From NCBI GenBank assembly GCA_963204845.1, contig CAUJIL010000260.1, positions 1 through 11,492 on the forward strand: 11,492 bases of DNA, written 5' to 3'. The translations under genes and the position numbers were made by a program. Below the pieces are notes generated by a model that was given only the letters and a program-made list of their open reading frames with translations, ran no database searches and had not been told where the DNA came from. Positions 1 through 8,798 of the stretch are shown one piece after another; position 1 is the first letter of the stretch, and every line of letters begins with the position of its first letter. This DNA comes from Pseudomonadota bacterium. GTDB lineage: Bacteria > Pseudomonadota > Gammaproteobacteria > Pseudomonadales > UBA5518.

Positions 1-571
1 TGTCGTGCGGGCGCAATCCGGCGTCGGGGTCGCGAATCAGCCAGGTGCCGGCCGCAATCAACACAAGCAGCGCCAGTAGCAACCACGGCAGGTGGATCAC
101 GCTGACACGATCGAACAACACGCCGCAGCCGACCACCGCCACGATGAAACTGACGGAACCCCACAGCCGCACCTGACCGTAGCGCTGCACCGCGTCGCGC
201 AGCGACGCCAGCGTGATCGCCTCGAACGGGGCGAGGATCGCGCACCAGAACACCGAGTGGACCAGCACCACGGCGACGATCCACGCGGTGCCGCTGCCGA
301 GCGGCAGTGCGGCGAAGCTGACCGCGGCGAACAACGCCCCGGCACGGATCACGCGCAGCGGGCTCCCGCTGCGATCGGCGATCCAGCCCCACAGGTTCGG
401 CGCCACGATGCGCACCGCCGCCATCACCGCGAGCACCACCCCGATCGCGGTGGCATCGAGTCCCACCGCCTGCAGGTAGAGGCTCCAGTAGGGCATGATC
501 GCCCCGAGGAACGCGTAGTACAGGAAGTAGAACGACGACAGGCGGGCGTAGATCGACCCGCCAGGGCTCAT
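1..571 (-). CDS. MFS transporter, PPP (HcaT-like) family, C-terminus cut off by window edge
   Basis: This is the N-terminal 190 residues of an inner-membrane major facilitator; the reading frame stays open to base 1. About six hydrophobic segments can be seen, near residues 12-33, 42-60, 71-92, 96-117, 136-153 and 159-179, which is half of a 12-helix MFS protein. The loop after helix 2 (GWIADRSGSP, 62-71) fits the MFS loop 2-3 signature. YGQVRLWGS (131-139) is typical of the phenylpropionate-permease-like (PPP, MFS_1_like) group. The ATG at 571 overlaps the aroC stop as ATGA, so translation is probably coupled to aroC. The substrate cannot be told from sequence; HcaT is only a distant guide. 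Family assignment is fairly safe, and a role in aromatic metabolism next to aroC is only a guess. Confidence 0.85.
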   Translation of the reverse strand, partial: MSPGGSIYARLSSFYFLYYAFLGAIMPYWSLYLQAVGLDATAIGVVLAVMAAVRIVAPNLWGWIADRSGSPLRVIRAGALFAAVSFAALPLGSGTAWIVAVVLVHSVFWCAILAPFEAITLASLRDAVQRYGQVRLWGSVSFIVAVVGCGVLFDRVSVIHLPWLLLALLVLIAAGTWLIRDPDAGLRPHD

Positions 572-1683
572 CGATCGGCCGCTGCCGGGATGGACGCCGG
601 AACCACCGGTGTCGCCGGCTTCACATCGGCATTCTGCGCCCGGTGACGCAGCCAGTGGTCCATCAGCACCAGCGCCAGCATCGCCTCGGCGATCGGCGTG
701 GCGCGGATGCCGACGCAGGGATCGTGGCGCCCGTGCGTGACCACCTCCACCGGGTTGCCGAAGCGATCGATCGAGGCGCCCGGCAGCCGGATGCTCGAGG
801 TGGGCTTGAGCGCGATCGCGACCACGATGTCCTGGCCGCTGGAGATCCCGCCGAGGATGCCGCCCGAGTGGTTCGCGAGGAAACCCTGCGGCGTGATCGC
901 GTCGCGGTGCTCGCTGCCCTTCTGGCCCACGACCGCGAAGCCGTCGCCGATCTCCACCCCCTTCACCGCGTTGATGCCCATCATCGCGTGCGCGATGTCG
1001 GCATCGAGGCGGTCGAACACCGGCTCGCCGAGCCCGGGCGGGACGCCGTCGGCGACCACCACGATGCGCGCCCCGATCGAGTCACCGGACTTCAGCAGCG
1101 CCGCCATGTACTCCTCGAGCCGCGTCACCAGCGCCGGATCGGGGCAGAAGAACGGGTTGTTCTCCACCGCGTCCCAGTCGAGCGTCGTGGCCGCGAGCGG
1201 CCCGAGCTGCGCCAGGTAGCCGCGCACCCGCACCCCGAGCCGTTCGCGCAGGTACTTCTTCGCGATCGCGCCGGCCGCCACGCGCACCGCCGTCTCGCGC
1301 GCCGAGGAGCGCCCGCCGCCGCGGTAGTCGCGCAGTCCGTATTTCTGCGTGTAGCTGTAGTCGGCGTGGTTGGGCCGGAAGGTGTCGCGGATGGCGGTGT
1401 AGTCCTTGGAGCGCTGGTCGGTGTTCTCGATCAGCAGGCCGATCGGGGCACCGGTGGTAACGCCCTCGAAGACGCCCGAGAGGATGCGCACCCGATCCTC
1501 CTCGCGCCGCTGCGTGGTGAAGCGCGAGGTGCCCGGACGGCGCCGGTCGAGGTCCGGCTGCAGGTCCTCCGCGGCGAGCGGCAAACCGGGCGGGCAACCG
1601 TCGACGATGCCGCCGATGGCCGGGCCATGGCTCTCGCCGAAGCTGCTCAGCGTGAATAGCCGTCCGATGCTGTTGCCTGCCAT
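568..1683 (-). CDS. aroC: Chorismate synthase
   Basis: This enzyme does the last step of the shikimate pathway: it converts 5-enolpyruvylshikimate-3-phosphate to chorismate in the cytoplasm, using reduced FMN without net redox change. The 371-residue product is close to the E. coli length (361) and aligns almost without gaps. All three family signatures are present: GESHG at 16-20 with His19, the RGGGRSSARET block at 121-131, and HGRHDPCVGIRATP at 317-330. The second catalytic histidine is His106 in RPNHADY. The last 20 or so residues, rich in Ala and Pro, are an extra tail. The ATG at 1683 gives the conserved MAGNSIGRLF start, although no strong ribosome binding site precedes it. It lies 34 bases after prmB and overlaps the MFS gene by 4 bases. 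A TATAAT just upstream may be its own -10 box. Confidence 0.98.
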   Translation of the reverse strand: MAGNSIGRLFTLSSFGESHGPAIGGIVDGCPPGLPLAAEDLQPDLDRRRPGTSRFTTQRREEDRVRILSGVFEGVTTGAPIGLLIENTDQRSKDYTAIRDTFRPNHADYSYTQKYGLRDYRGGGRSSARETAVRVAAGAIAKKYLRERLGVRVRGYLAQLGPLAATTLDWDAVENNPFFCPDPALVTRLEEYMAALLKSGDSIGARIVVVADGVPPGLGEPVFDRLDADIAHAMMGINAVKGVEIGDGFAVVGQKGSEHRDAITPQGFLANHSGGILGGISSGQDIVVAIALKPTSSIRLPGASIDRFGNPVEVVTHGRHDPCVGIRATPIAEAMLALVLMDHWLRHRAQNADVKPATPVVPASIPAAADR

Positions 1684-1716
1684 GGGGGGAAGTCCGCGCT
1701 CCGTGGGTGAGGCGCG

Positions 1717-1722
1717 ATTATA
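1717..1722 (-). promoter_or_regulatory. Possible aroC promoter -10 box (TATAAT)
   Basis: A perfect TATAAT on the minus strand includes the TAA stop codon of prmB and lies 33 bases before the aroC ATG, so a transcript would carry a leader of roughly 25-28 bases. No recognisable -35 hexamer lies 16-18 bases upstream (the bases there read GGCCGA or similar), and there is no extended -10 TG. An A/T hexamer by chance is unlikely in DNA this GC-rich, but without a -35 the call stays weak. Confidence 0.35.
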
Positions 1723-2635
1723 CGGACATTCCGCCCAGCTCGGCCGCGTGGATCAGCGCCACCCCGTGGCCGCCGTCGGCCAGGTCCGGCCACACGAAGG
1801 CCAGCCCCGGGTACGCGCGCTCGAGCGCCTCGGCGCTGTTGCCCACCTCGAGCACCAGCAGGCCGTTGCCGTCGAGGTGGCGCGGCGCGTCGGCGAGGAT
1901 GCGCCGCGCGAGGTCCAGCCCGTCGGCGCCGGCCGCGAGCCCCAGCTGCGGTTCGTGGCGGTACTCGGCCGCCAGCGCCGCCATGTCGGCGGCGTCCACG
2001 TAGGGCGGGTTGCACAGGATGAGGTCGAAGCGCTCGTCGGCGAGCGCGCCGTACAGATCCGACGCGAGCACCCGCACGCGCGCCCCCACGCCGTGGCGCT
2101 CGACGTTGGCGCGCGCCACCTCGAGCGCCTCGGGTGATACGTCGGCGAGCAGCACCTCGGCGTCGGGCCACGCGAGCGCCGCCGCGATGCCGATGCAACC
2201 GCTGCCGCAGCACAGGTCCAGGATGCGGCGCGGTTCGTGCCCGTCCAGCCACGGCTCGCAGCCCTGCGCGATCAGTTCCGCGATCGGCGAGCGCGGGATC
2301 AGCACCGCCGGTGTGACGCGAAAGCGCAGCCCCGCGAACCACGCCTCGCCGAGCAGGTACGCGGTGGGCACACGCTCGCCGATGCGCCGCGCCAGCAGTC
2401 CGCCAAGACGCCTGCGCTCCTCGGCGCCGAGGCGCGCGTCGAGCACCCAGTCGGGGCTGTCGAACGGCAGGTGCAGCGCGCCGAGTACCAGCCAGCGCGC
2501 CTCGTCCCAGGCGTTGTCGGTGCCGTGCCCGAAGCTCACGGCCGCCGCGTTGAACGCACTCACCGTCCAGCGCAGGAAGTCCCGCACCGTCGCCAGTTCC
2601 GCCGGTGCGCGGTGCGTGTCGTCATGCTTGCCCAC
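1718..2635 (-). CDS. prmB: 50S ribosomal protein L3 glutamine N5-methyltransferase
   Basis: This S-adenosylmethionine-dependent enzyme methylates a glutamine side chain of ribosomal protein L3. The 305-residue protein has an N-terminal helical domain (about 1-95) and a Rossmann methyltransferase domain. The SAM-binding loop is LDLCCGSGCIGIA (139-151) and the glutamine-binding motif is NPPYVD (209-214). PRSPIAELI at 114-122 is the PrmB form of this block, where the release-factor enzyme PrmC has a PRPDTE-like sequence, and this decides between the two. The start is GTG at 2635, supported by GGAGGG ending 3 bases upstream; no in-frame ATG is near. It overlaps the preceding hydrolase gene by 14 bases, so the two are probably translationally coupled. 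Its stop codon forms part of the possible aroC -10 box. Confidence 0.95.
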   Translation of the reverse strand: MGKHDDTHRAPAELATVRDFLRWTVSAFNAAAVSFGHGTDNAWDEARWLVLGALHLPFDSPDWVLDARLGAEERRRLGGLLARRIGERVPTAYLLGEAWFAGLRFRVTPAVLIPRSPIAELIAQGCEPWLDGHEPRRILDLCCGSGCIGIAAALAWPDAEVLLADVSPEALEVARANVERHGVGARVRVLASDLYGALADERFDLILCNPPYVDAADMAALAAEYRHEPQLGLAAGADGLDLARRILADAPRHLDGNGLLVLEVGNSAEALERAYPGLAFVWPDLADGGHGVALIHAAELGGMSV

Positions 2636-3494
2636 GTTCCCTCCAGAATCGGTCGATGCGCGCCGCGATAGCCGGTGCTGCCTCGAGCATATGGCAATGA
2701 TGGCAGCCGCCGGCCTGCGCGCGCTCCAGCCCCGGGTACCAGTCGAGCACCTCGTGGCCGCGCAACGGCGCGGCCAGCCCGGCGCCGACCGCGAAGATCA
2801 GCGTCGGGGCGGTGATCCCCGCGAGCACGCTGCGCACCTGCGCGGGCGTGAGCTTCAGCGCCGAGGCCAGCCGCAGGCGCGGGTCGGTGCGCCAGCGGAA
2901 GCCGCCGGCGACCGGCTCCAGGCTGCGCGGCACCAGCAGCGTGGCGGCGCGCTCGTCGATGCCGCTGGCCGCGCAGCGCGCCGCGATCGCCGCATCCACG
3001 CTCGCGAACACGCGCGCGCCACGCGTGGCGCGGCCGGCGTAGTCGTGCGCGAAGCTGCTCAGCTGCGCGAGCGTCTGCGCGTCCTCGAGCTGCGGCACCA
3101 GCGCACCGTCGAGCATCACCAGGCTGCTGACCGCCGGCGCTGCGATGGCGGCGAGCAGGGTCGCGATCCCCGCGCCACGCGAATGTCCGAGCAGCGCGTA
3201 GCGCTCCAGCTCCAGCGCGGCCGTGAAACGCAGCAGCTCGGGCAGATCGTCCCAGATGTTGTAGGTGCCGCCGGCGCCGCGGTGCGAACTCAGTCCGTGC
3301 CCGGGCAGGTCGAGCGCGATGATCCGCCGCTCCGCCAGCAGCGGCGCCAGCGCGTCGAAGGAGGCGGCGTTGTCCAGCCAGCCGTGCAGTGCGAGCACCG
3401 GATACGCGTCTTCGTCGCCCCACTCGCGCCACGCGAGCCGCATCCCGCGCACCTCGAGGCTGTGTTCGCGGGGTCCGCGCCCGGCCGCGCTCAC
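2622..3494 (-). CDS. Alpha/beta hydrolase (SERHL-like)
   Basis: This is a 290-residue cytoplasmic alpha/beta hydrolase with no signal peptide. Visible landmarks are the oxyanion strand HGWLDNAASFD (37-47), DLPGHGLSS (62-70), the nucleophile elbow GHSRG with Ser105 (103-107), and the C-terminal histidine block GCHHCH (263-268). HGWLDNA is typical of the serine-hydrolase-like (SERHL) group. The usual acid after strand 7 is not obvious, since that strand reads TLIFAVGAGL; Asp129 in MLDG after strand 6 is the best candidate. The chosen start is GTG at 3494, which overlaps the stop of the alcohol dehydrogenase gene as GTGA. An ATG at codon 18 is a less likely alternative. The substrate is unknown. 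A homologous hydrolase sits beside prmB and aroC in Pseudomonas as I recall, so the location is conserved although the role is not established. Confidence 0.88.
   Translation of the reverse strand: MSAAGRGPREHSLEVRGMRLAWREWGDEDAYPVLALHGWLDNAASFDALAPLLAERRIIALDLPGHGLSSHRGAGGTYNIWDDLPELLRFTAALELERYALLGHSRGAGIATLLAAIAAPAVSSLVMLDGALVPQLEDAQTLAQLSSFAHDYAGRATRGARVFASVDAAIAARCAASGIDERAATLLVPRSLEPVAGGFRWRTDPRLRLASALKLTPAQVRSVLAGITAPTLIFAVGAGLAAPLRGHEVLDWYPGLERAQAGGCHHCHMLEAAPAIAARIDRFWRERGQA
2639..2644 (-). promoter_or_regulatory. Ribosome binding site of prmB
   Basis: GGAGGG lies inside the end of the hydrolase gene, 3 bases before the GTG at 2635 (4 bases if counted from GGAGG). It is the best Shine-Dalgarno match near this gene and fixes the non-ATG start. 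Confidence 0.7.
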
Positions 3495-4711
3495 ACGAGC
3501 AGCCTGCGCAGGATCGCTTCGCACTCCGGGCGGCGCATGTAGCGCGGCACCGGATAGAAACCCTGTGCCTCGGCCAGCGCGCGCCCCGCGATGCCGGGGA
3601 TGTCGGCCTCGCGCAGCGCCGCCAGCGTCGGCGGCAGCTCGATCGCACGCTGCAAGGCGCGCAGCCGGTCGATGAAGGCCTGCGCGGCGTCGCGCGGCGG
3701 GTCGCCCGCTCCGGCCGCACCAATCGCCACCGCGAGCTCGGCCAGCCGCTCGGCGGCGGCATCGCGGCAGAAGTCCAGCACGTGCGGCAGCGCAAGCGCG
3801 TTCGCCAGCCCGTGCGGCGTGTGGTAGAGCGCCCCGAGGTCGTGCGCGATCGCGTGCGCGTAGCCCACGCTGGCGCGCGTGAACGCGAACCCCGCCAGCG
3901 TGGAGGCGAGCGCCATCGCCTGGCGCGCCTCGAGGTCCGCGCCGTCGGCGCAGGCGCGAGCGAGATTCGCGAACACCATGCGCGTGGCCGCCAGCGACAG
4001 CGACCGCGTCTCGGCGTTCGCGAATCCCGACAGGTACGACTCGACCGCGTGCGTCAGCGCGTCCATGCCGGTGGCGGCAGTCACCGGCGCCGGCAGGCCG
4101 AGCATCAGGCCGGCGTCGAGCGCCGCCATCGCAGGTATCAGTTTGGGGTCCACCACCGGCGTCTTCGCGCGCGCGGCGGTATCGGTCACCACCGCGATCG
4201 CCGTGACCTCGGAGCCGGTGCCGGCGGTGGTCGGCACCGCGTAGATCGGCAGCGGCGGCTTCTTCACGCGGAAGTTCCCGACCAGCGCGGCCACGCCACA
4301 GTCGTTGCCCACGCAGGCCGCGATCAGCTTGGCGGCGTCCATCGGCGAGCCGCCGCCCACGCCGAGCACGGCGTCGGCACGGTGCGCACGCGCAGCCGCC
4401 ACGCCGGCCTCGATCTGGGCGTGCGTGGGGTCCGGTTCCACACCGTCGTGCACCGCGCACGCCACACCCGCCGCCTCCAGCGCCTCGACCAGCGGCTGCA
4501 CGACGCCGAGGCGGTTCAGCACCGCGTCGGTGACCAGCAGCACGCGCCGGTGCCCGAGGTCGGCCAGCGTGCGGCACAGCTGGCGCGCCGTGCCCGGACC
4601 GGCGAGCAGCACCGGGCGCTGCATGCGCACCGAGGCGATCAGCGCGTGCAGGACCAGCAGCCTGGCACGGTGGAGCACGGGCCCAAGCGGGGACGCCAGC
4701 ACGCGCTCCAT
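3491..4711 (-). CDS. Iron-containing (group III) alcohol dehydrogenase
   Basis: This NAD(P)-dependent oxidoreductase interconverts alcohols and aldehydes; the actual substrate is not known. The protein is 406 residues if started at the ATG. The dinucleotide-binding loop GGGSPMDAAK is at 119-128 and the TTAGTGSEVT block at 161-170. All four metal ligands seen in E. coli FucO are present: Asp217 and His221 in GMDALTH, His286 in GYAHAIAH and His300 in TPHG. A mildly hydrophobic N-terminal extension (about 1-30) precedes the usual fold. Two starts are possible, GTG at 4717 and ATG at 4711. The GAGG that overlaps the htpG stop codon (TGAGG) lies 8 bases before the ATG but only 2 before the GTG, so the ATG is preferred. 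The gene follows htpG by 10 bases and overlaps the hydrolase gene by 4, which places it in the same transcription unit. Confidence 0.93.
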   Translation of the reverse strand: MERVLASPLGPVLHRARLLVLHALIASVRMQRPVLLAGPGTARQLCRTLADLGHRRVLLVTDAVLNRLGVVQPLVEALEAAGVACAVHDGVEPDPTHAQIEAGVAAARAHRADAVLGVGGGSPMDAAKLIAACVGNDCGVAALVGNFRVKKPPLPIYAVPTTAGTGSEVTAIAVVTDTAARAKTPVVDPKLIPAMAALDAGLMLGLPAPVTAATGMDALTHAVESYLSGFANAETRSLSLAATRMVFANLARACADGADLEARQAMALASTLAGFAFTRASVGYAHAIAHDLGALYHTPHGLANALALPHVLDFCRDAAAERLAELAVAIGAAGAGDPPRDAAQAFIDRLRALQRAIELPPTLAALREADIPGIAGRALAEAQGFYPVPRYMRRPECEAILRRLLV

Positions 4712-4721
4712 CGCCACCGCC

Positions 4722-6632
<1,911 letters not shown>

Positions 6633-6640
6633 GCGGTGTA

Positions 6641-6646
6641 CTCCCT
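6641..6646 (-). promoter_or_regulatory. Ribosome binding site of htpG
   Basis: AGGGAG lies 8 bases before the ATG at 6632. It supports this start over the upstream ATG at 6671, which has no such site. Confidence 0.75.
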
Positions 6647-6669
6647 CTGGTCTGGAACCGACCCAGCGC

Positions 6670-6697
6670 ATATGGGGTCGGCGCCACCGCTTTCAAG
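6670..6697 (-). promoter_or_regulatory. Sigma-32 (RpoH) heat-shock promoter of htpG
   Basis: On the minus strand CTTGAAA (6697-6691) is followed after 13 bases by CCCCATAT (6677-6670). Both match the RpoH consensus (CTTGAAA, 11-16 bases, CCCCATnT) at every fixed base. Transcription would begin near 6662-6664, giving a leader of about 30 bases before the htpG ATG. HtpG is a classical RpoH target in Gammaproteobacteria, so context and sequence agree. Confidence 0.9.
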
Positions 6698-6716
6698 GGC
6701 GCCGGTGCCCGGCGCA

Positions 6717-6746
6717 GTGACATGCGGGGGCGCGATCGGCTAGATT
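6717..6746 (+). promoter_or_regulatory. Putative sigma-70 promoter of the MmgE/PrpD gene
   Basis: GTGACA (6717-6722, five of six bases match TTGACA) is followed after 18 bases by TAGATT (6741-6746, four of six match TATAAT). The start site would fall near 6752, about 45 bases before the GTG at 6797. A 6-bp inverted repeat (CTGCCC/GGGCAG, 6756-6772, 5-base loop) would lie at the start of the leader. The -35 box is about 20 bases from that of the divergent htpG promoter. Confidence 0.45.
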
Positions 6747-6784
6747 CGCCACCATCTGCCCGCGCGGGGCAGCATAACGACAAC

Positions 6785-6789
6785 GGAGG
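6785..6789 (+). promoter_or_regulatory. Ribosome binding site of the MmgE/PrpD gene
   Basis: GGAGG lies 7 bases before the GTG at 6797. It decides for this GTG over the upstream in-frame ATG at 6722, which overlaps the putative -35 box and has no such site. Confidence 0.8.
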
Positions 6790-6796
6790 CCACAGC

Positions 6797-8251
6797 GTGA
6801 GCACCATCGAGACCTTTGCCCGGTTCGCCGTCCGCACCGGCAGCGACGCCATCCCCCCCGAGGTGCGCGAGTACGCGCGCATCGTGCTGCTGGACACGCT
6901 GGTCTGCGGCCTCGCGGCGGCACGGCTCGAGCGCTCGCAGATGGCCCAACGGCTGGCCGCGCGCTTCGGCGGCCCGTCCGAGGCCACCGTGTTCGGGCTG
7001 GCGCAGCGCGTCGCGGCGGTGAACGCCGCGCACGCCAACGCCGAGATGATGAACGCGCTGGACGCCGACGACACCTTCTACAACGCCGCGCATTTCGCCG
7101 CGATCGTGGCGGCGGCGGCGCTGGCCGACGCCGAGCGCATGCACCTCGACGGCGCCGGACTGCTGCGCGCCTTCACGCTCGGCTTCGAGGTCAGCGCGCG
7201 CGTGAACCTCGCCTCGGCGATCATGCAGTACGAGAACGGCGAGTTCCGCTGGTCGCAGATACTCGGCAACGGCGGCGATGCCTTCGGCGCCGCGGTCGCG
7301 AGCGCGGTCGCGAGCGGCCTCGACGAGCGCACGCTCGCCAACGCGCTCGGGATCGTGGGCTGGACCACGCCGACTCCGAAGGCGACCAACATGGCCATCC
7401 GGCGCGAGTTCAACTCGTTCAAGTACGCACCCTACGGCTGGGTGGCGCAGACCGGCATGGTCGCCGCCGCGCTCGCCGCCGAGGGCTACACCGGCGACAC
7501 CGACGTGCTGGACATCCACCCCGGCTTCTTCGAGGCGCAGGGCTTCCTGAGCTCCTACCCCGACCTGCTCGCCAGCGAGCCGGGCCGCCGCTGGTGGATC
7601 ATGGACACCGCACTGAAACCCTACCCGTCGTGCCGCTACACGCACCCGGCAATCGAGGCGATCAGCGCCTGGCGTGCGCGCGAGGCGCTGGACCCGGCCG
7701 ACATCGACAGCATCGTGGTGCGCATGAACCCGGCCGCCTACGCCACCTGTTTCTTCCATTCGCCGCAGCCCTCGATCACGCCGGACCACCGCGCGCCGCT
7801 GCACGGTGCGTTCAACATTCCCTACGTGCTCGCGCTGGCGCTGCTGGGACGCCCGCGCGGCCCCGGCTGGTACGACGCGGCGAACCTGCAGGACCCGGCG
7901 GTGTGGGCGCTGGCCCGGCGCGTGCGCACCGAGCCGGACCCGCAACTCGCGGTCGCGTGGCGCGAGGAGGTGCTGAACAGCCCGCTCAGACGCCCGCAGC
8001 GCACGCGCGCCTCGATCACGCTGACGGTGCGCGGCGTCGAGCACCTGATCGAGTCCGACGCCAACCCCGGCGATCCCTGGGACGAGGCCACGCGCGCGGA
8101 CCGTGCGTGGGTCGAAAGCAAGTTCCACGACTTCTGCGCCGACCTCGTGCCGCGTGCGCAACGCGAGGCGTTGATCGCCGCAGTGTGGGACATCGAGCAG
8201 GTCGACGACGTCGCGCGGGTGCTGGCGCCGCTGCTCGAGGTTCCGGCGTGA
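6797..8251 (+). CDS. MmgE/PrpD family protein (2-methylcitrate dehydratase-like)
   Basis: This is a 484-residue member of the MmgE/PrpD family, which includes 2-methylcitrate dehydratase and cis-aconitate decarboxylase. Family landmarks are ALDADDTFYNAAH (87-99) in the N-terminal helical domain, a glycine-rich segment around 156-164, the NSFKYAPYGWVAQTG block (206-220) followed by EGYTG, and KPYPSCRYTHPAIEA (274-288) opening the second domain. No prpB, prpC or acnD lies nearby, so a role in propionate catabolism is not supported by context and I do not assign the prpD name. The start is GTG at 6797, set by a GGAGG site. Its stop overlaps the start of the next gene as GTGA, so the two products are probably made together. 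It is transcribed divergently from htpG. The substrate is unknown, probably a tricarboxylic or similar hydroxy acid. Confidence 0.9.
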   Translation: MSTIETFARFAVRTGSDAIPPEVREYARIVLLDTLVCGLAAARLERSQMAQRLAARFGGPSEATVFGLAQRVAAVNAAHANAEMMNALDADDTFYNAAHFAAIVAAAALADAERMHLDGAGLLRAFTLGFEVSARVNLASAIMQYENGEFRWSQILGNGGDAFGAAVASAVASGLDERTLANALGIVGWTTPTPKATNMAIRREFNSFKYAPYGWVAQTGMVAAALAAEGYTGDTDVLDIHPGFFEAQGFLSSYPDLLASEPGRRWWIMDTALKPYPSCRYTHPAIEAISAWRAREALDPADIDSIVVRMNPAAYATCFFHSPQPSITPDHRAPLHGAFNIPYVLALALLGRPRGPGWYDAANLQDPAVWALARRVRTEPDPQLAVAWREEVLNSPLRRPQRTRASITLTVRGVEHLIESDANPGDPWDEATRADRAWVESKFHDFCADLVPRAQREALIAAVWDIEQVDDVARVLAPLLEVPA

Positions 8252-8781
8252 GCGCTGCGGCCGGCGACGCGCCGGGCGGGGAGACGCTGGCGCAGAAGAT
8301 CCGCTTCGCCTCCTACTACCGGCCGTGGATGATCGTGCTGCGCGGCCGGCGCGCACTCGCCTTCGACCTGTGGCTGGTCGATCGCACCGGCTGGTCGCTG
8401 ATGTCCTTGCAGTACGCGCTCGCCGGCGGCAACCGCTACACGCCGACGCTGGCGCTGACGGCGATCGGCGCGCGCAGCGGGGCACTGCGCCGCGTCGCGC
8501 TGCCATACCTGCGCCACGGCGAGGATTACCTGGTGGTCGGTTCGAACGCCGGCGGCCCCACGGATCCGATCTGGGTCGGAAACCTGCGCGCCGACGCACG
8601 CTGCTGGCTGCGTGTGAAGCGCCATGACATCGCCGCCACCGCGCGCATCGCCGGCGGCGAGGAGCGCGAGCGGCTGTTCGCCGAGGTCGTGCGCCGGAAA
8701 CCGAACGTCGCGCGTTACCAGGAGCGCGCGAGCGGCTTCGGCCGCGAGATCCCGATCGTCGTCCTGAGCCCACGGCAGTAG
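8248..8781 (+). CDS. DDN-type nitroreductase/deazaflavin-dependent oxidoreductase family protein
   Basis: This 177-residue protein matches the small split-beta-barrel family of Mycobacterium Ddn (TIGR00026, nitroreductase family deazaflavin-dependent oxidoreductase). The core runs from TAIGARSGALRRVALPYL (71-88) through SNAGGPTDPIWVGNLRA (99-115) to REIPIVVLSP near the end, matching the family's usual pattern of 'TTGRKSG', 'SNGG.P.HP.W..NL.A' and 'REIPVVVL'. An N-terminal stretch of about 60 residues, with aromatic and hydrophobic patches, precedes it. Family members in Actinobacteria use F420H2; whether this host makes F420 cannot be told here, and flavin or no redox cofactor is also possible. 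The GTG start overlaps the upstream stop codon as GTGA. It ends 8 bases from the convergent DUF2889 gene. Confidence 0.85.
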   Translation: MSAAAGDAPGGETLAQKIRFASYYRPWMIVLRGRRALAFDLWLVDRTGWSLMSLQYALAGGNRYTPTLALTAIGARSGALRRVALPYLRHGEDYLVVGSNAGGPTDPIWVGNLRADARCWLRVKRHDIAATARIAGGEERERLFAEVVRRKPNVARYQERASGFGREIPIVVLSPRQ

Positions 8782-8798
8782 GTCGGGCTTCAGTCCGA
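8778..8798. repeat. REP-like imperfect palindrome at a convergent gene junction
   Basis: The junction reads GTAGGTCGGGCTTCAGTCCGA. Its part at 8783-8798 folds into a 6-pair stem (one G-U pair) with a TTCA loop. It resembles the extragenic palindrome GTAGGTCGGGCTTCAGCCCGAC that I recall as common in several gammaproteobacterial genomes, with one base changed in the right arm. It includes the stop codons of both convergent genes. No T-run follows on either strand, so it is not a standard terminator. Only one copy is in the window. Confidence 0.35.

Noticed and set aside
643..1659. Long plus-strand open frame of 338 codons opposite aroC
   Set aside because: It is rich in Arg, Ala, His and Asp, as expected from the antisense of a high-GC gene, and has no recognisable domain. 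AroC on the other strand is certain.
2010..3542. Plus-strand open frame of 510 codons opposite prmB and the hydrolase
   Set aside because: It crosses two real genes, has low-complexity Arg/Ala/Ser composition and no family pattern. It is a high-GC shadow.
2622..4577. Upstream extension of the hydrolase frame to 651 codons, as if a fusion
   Set aside because: The part before 3494 is a shadow of the alcohol dehydrogenase gene with shadow-like composition. The GTGA overlap gives a normal hydrolase start.
6699..6715. Inverted repeat GCGCCG/CGGCGC just upstream of the htpG -35 box as a CIRCE-like operator
   Set aside because: It has only 6-bp arms made entirely of G and C and no resemblance to the CIRCE element; such repeats arise easily by chance in this DNA.
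6797..8251. Naming the MmgE/PrpD gene prpD and inferring a methylcitrate cycle
   Set aside because: The family is broad and none of prpB, prpC, prpF or acnD is in the window; only the family level is supported.
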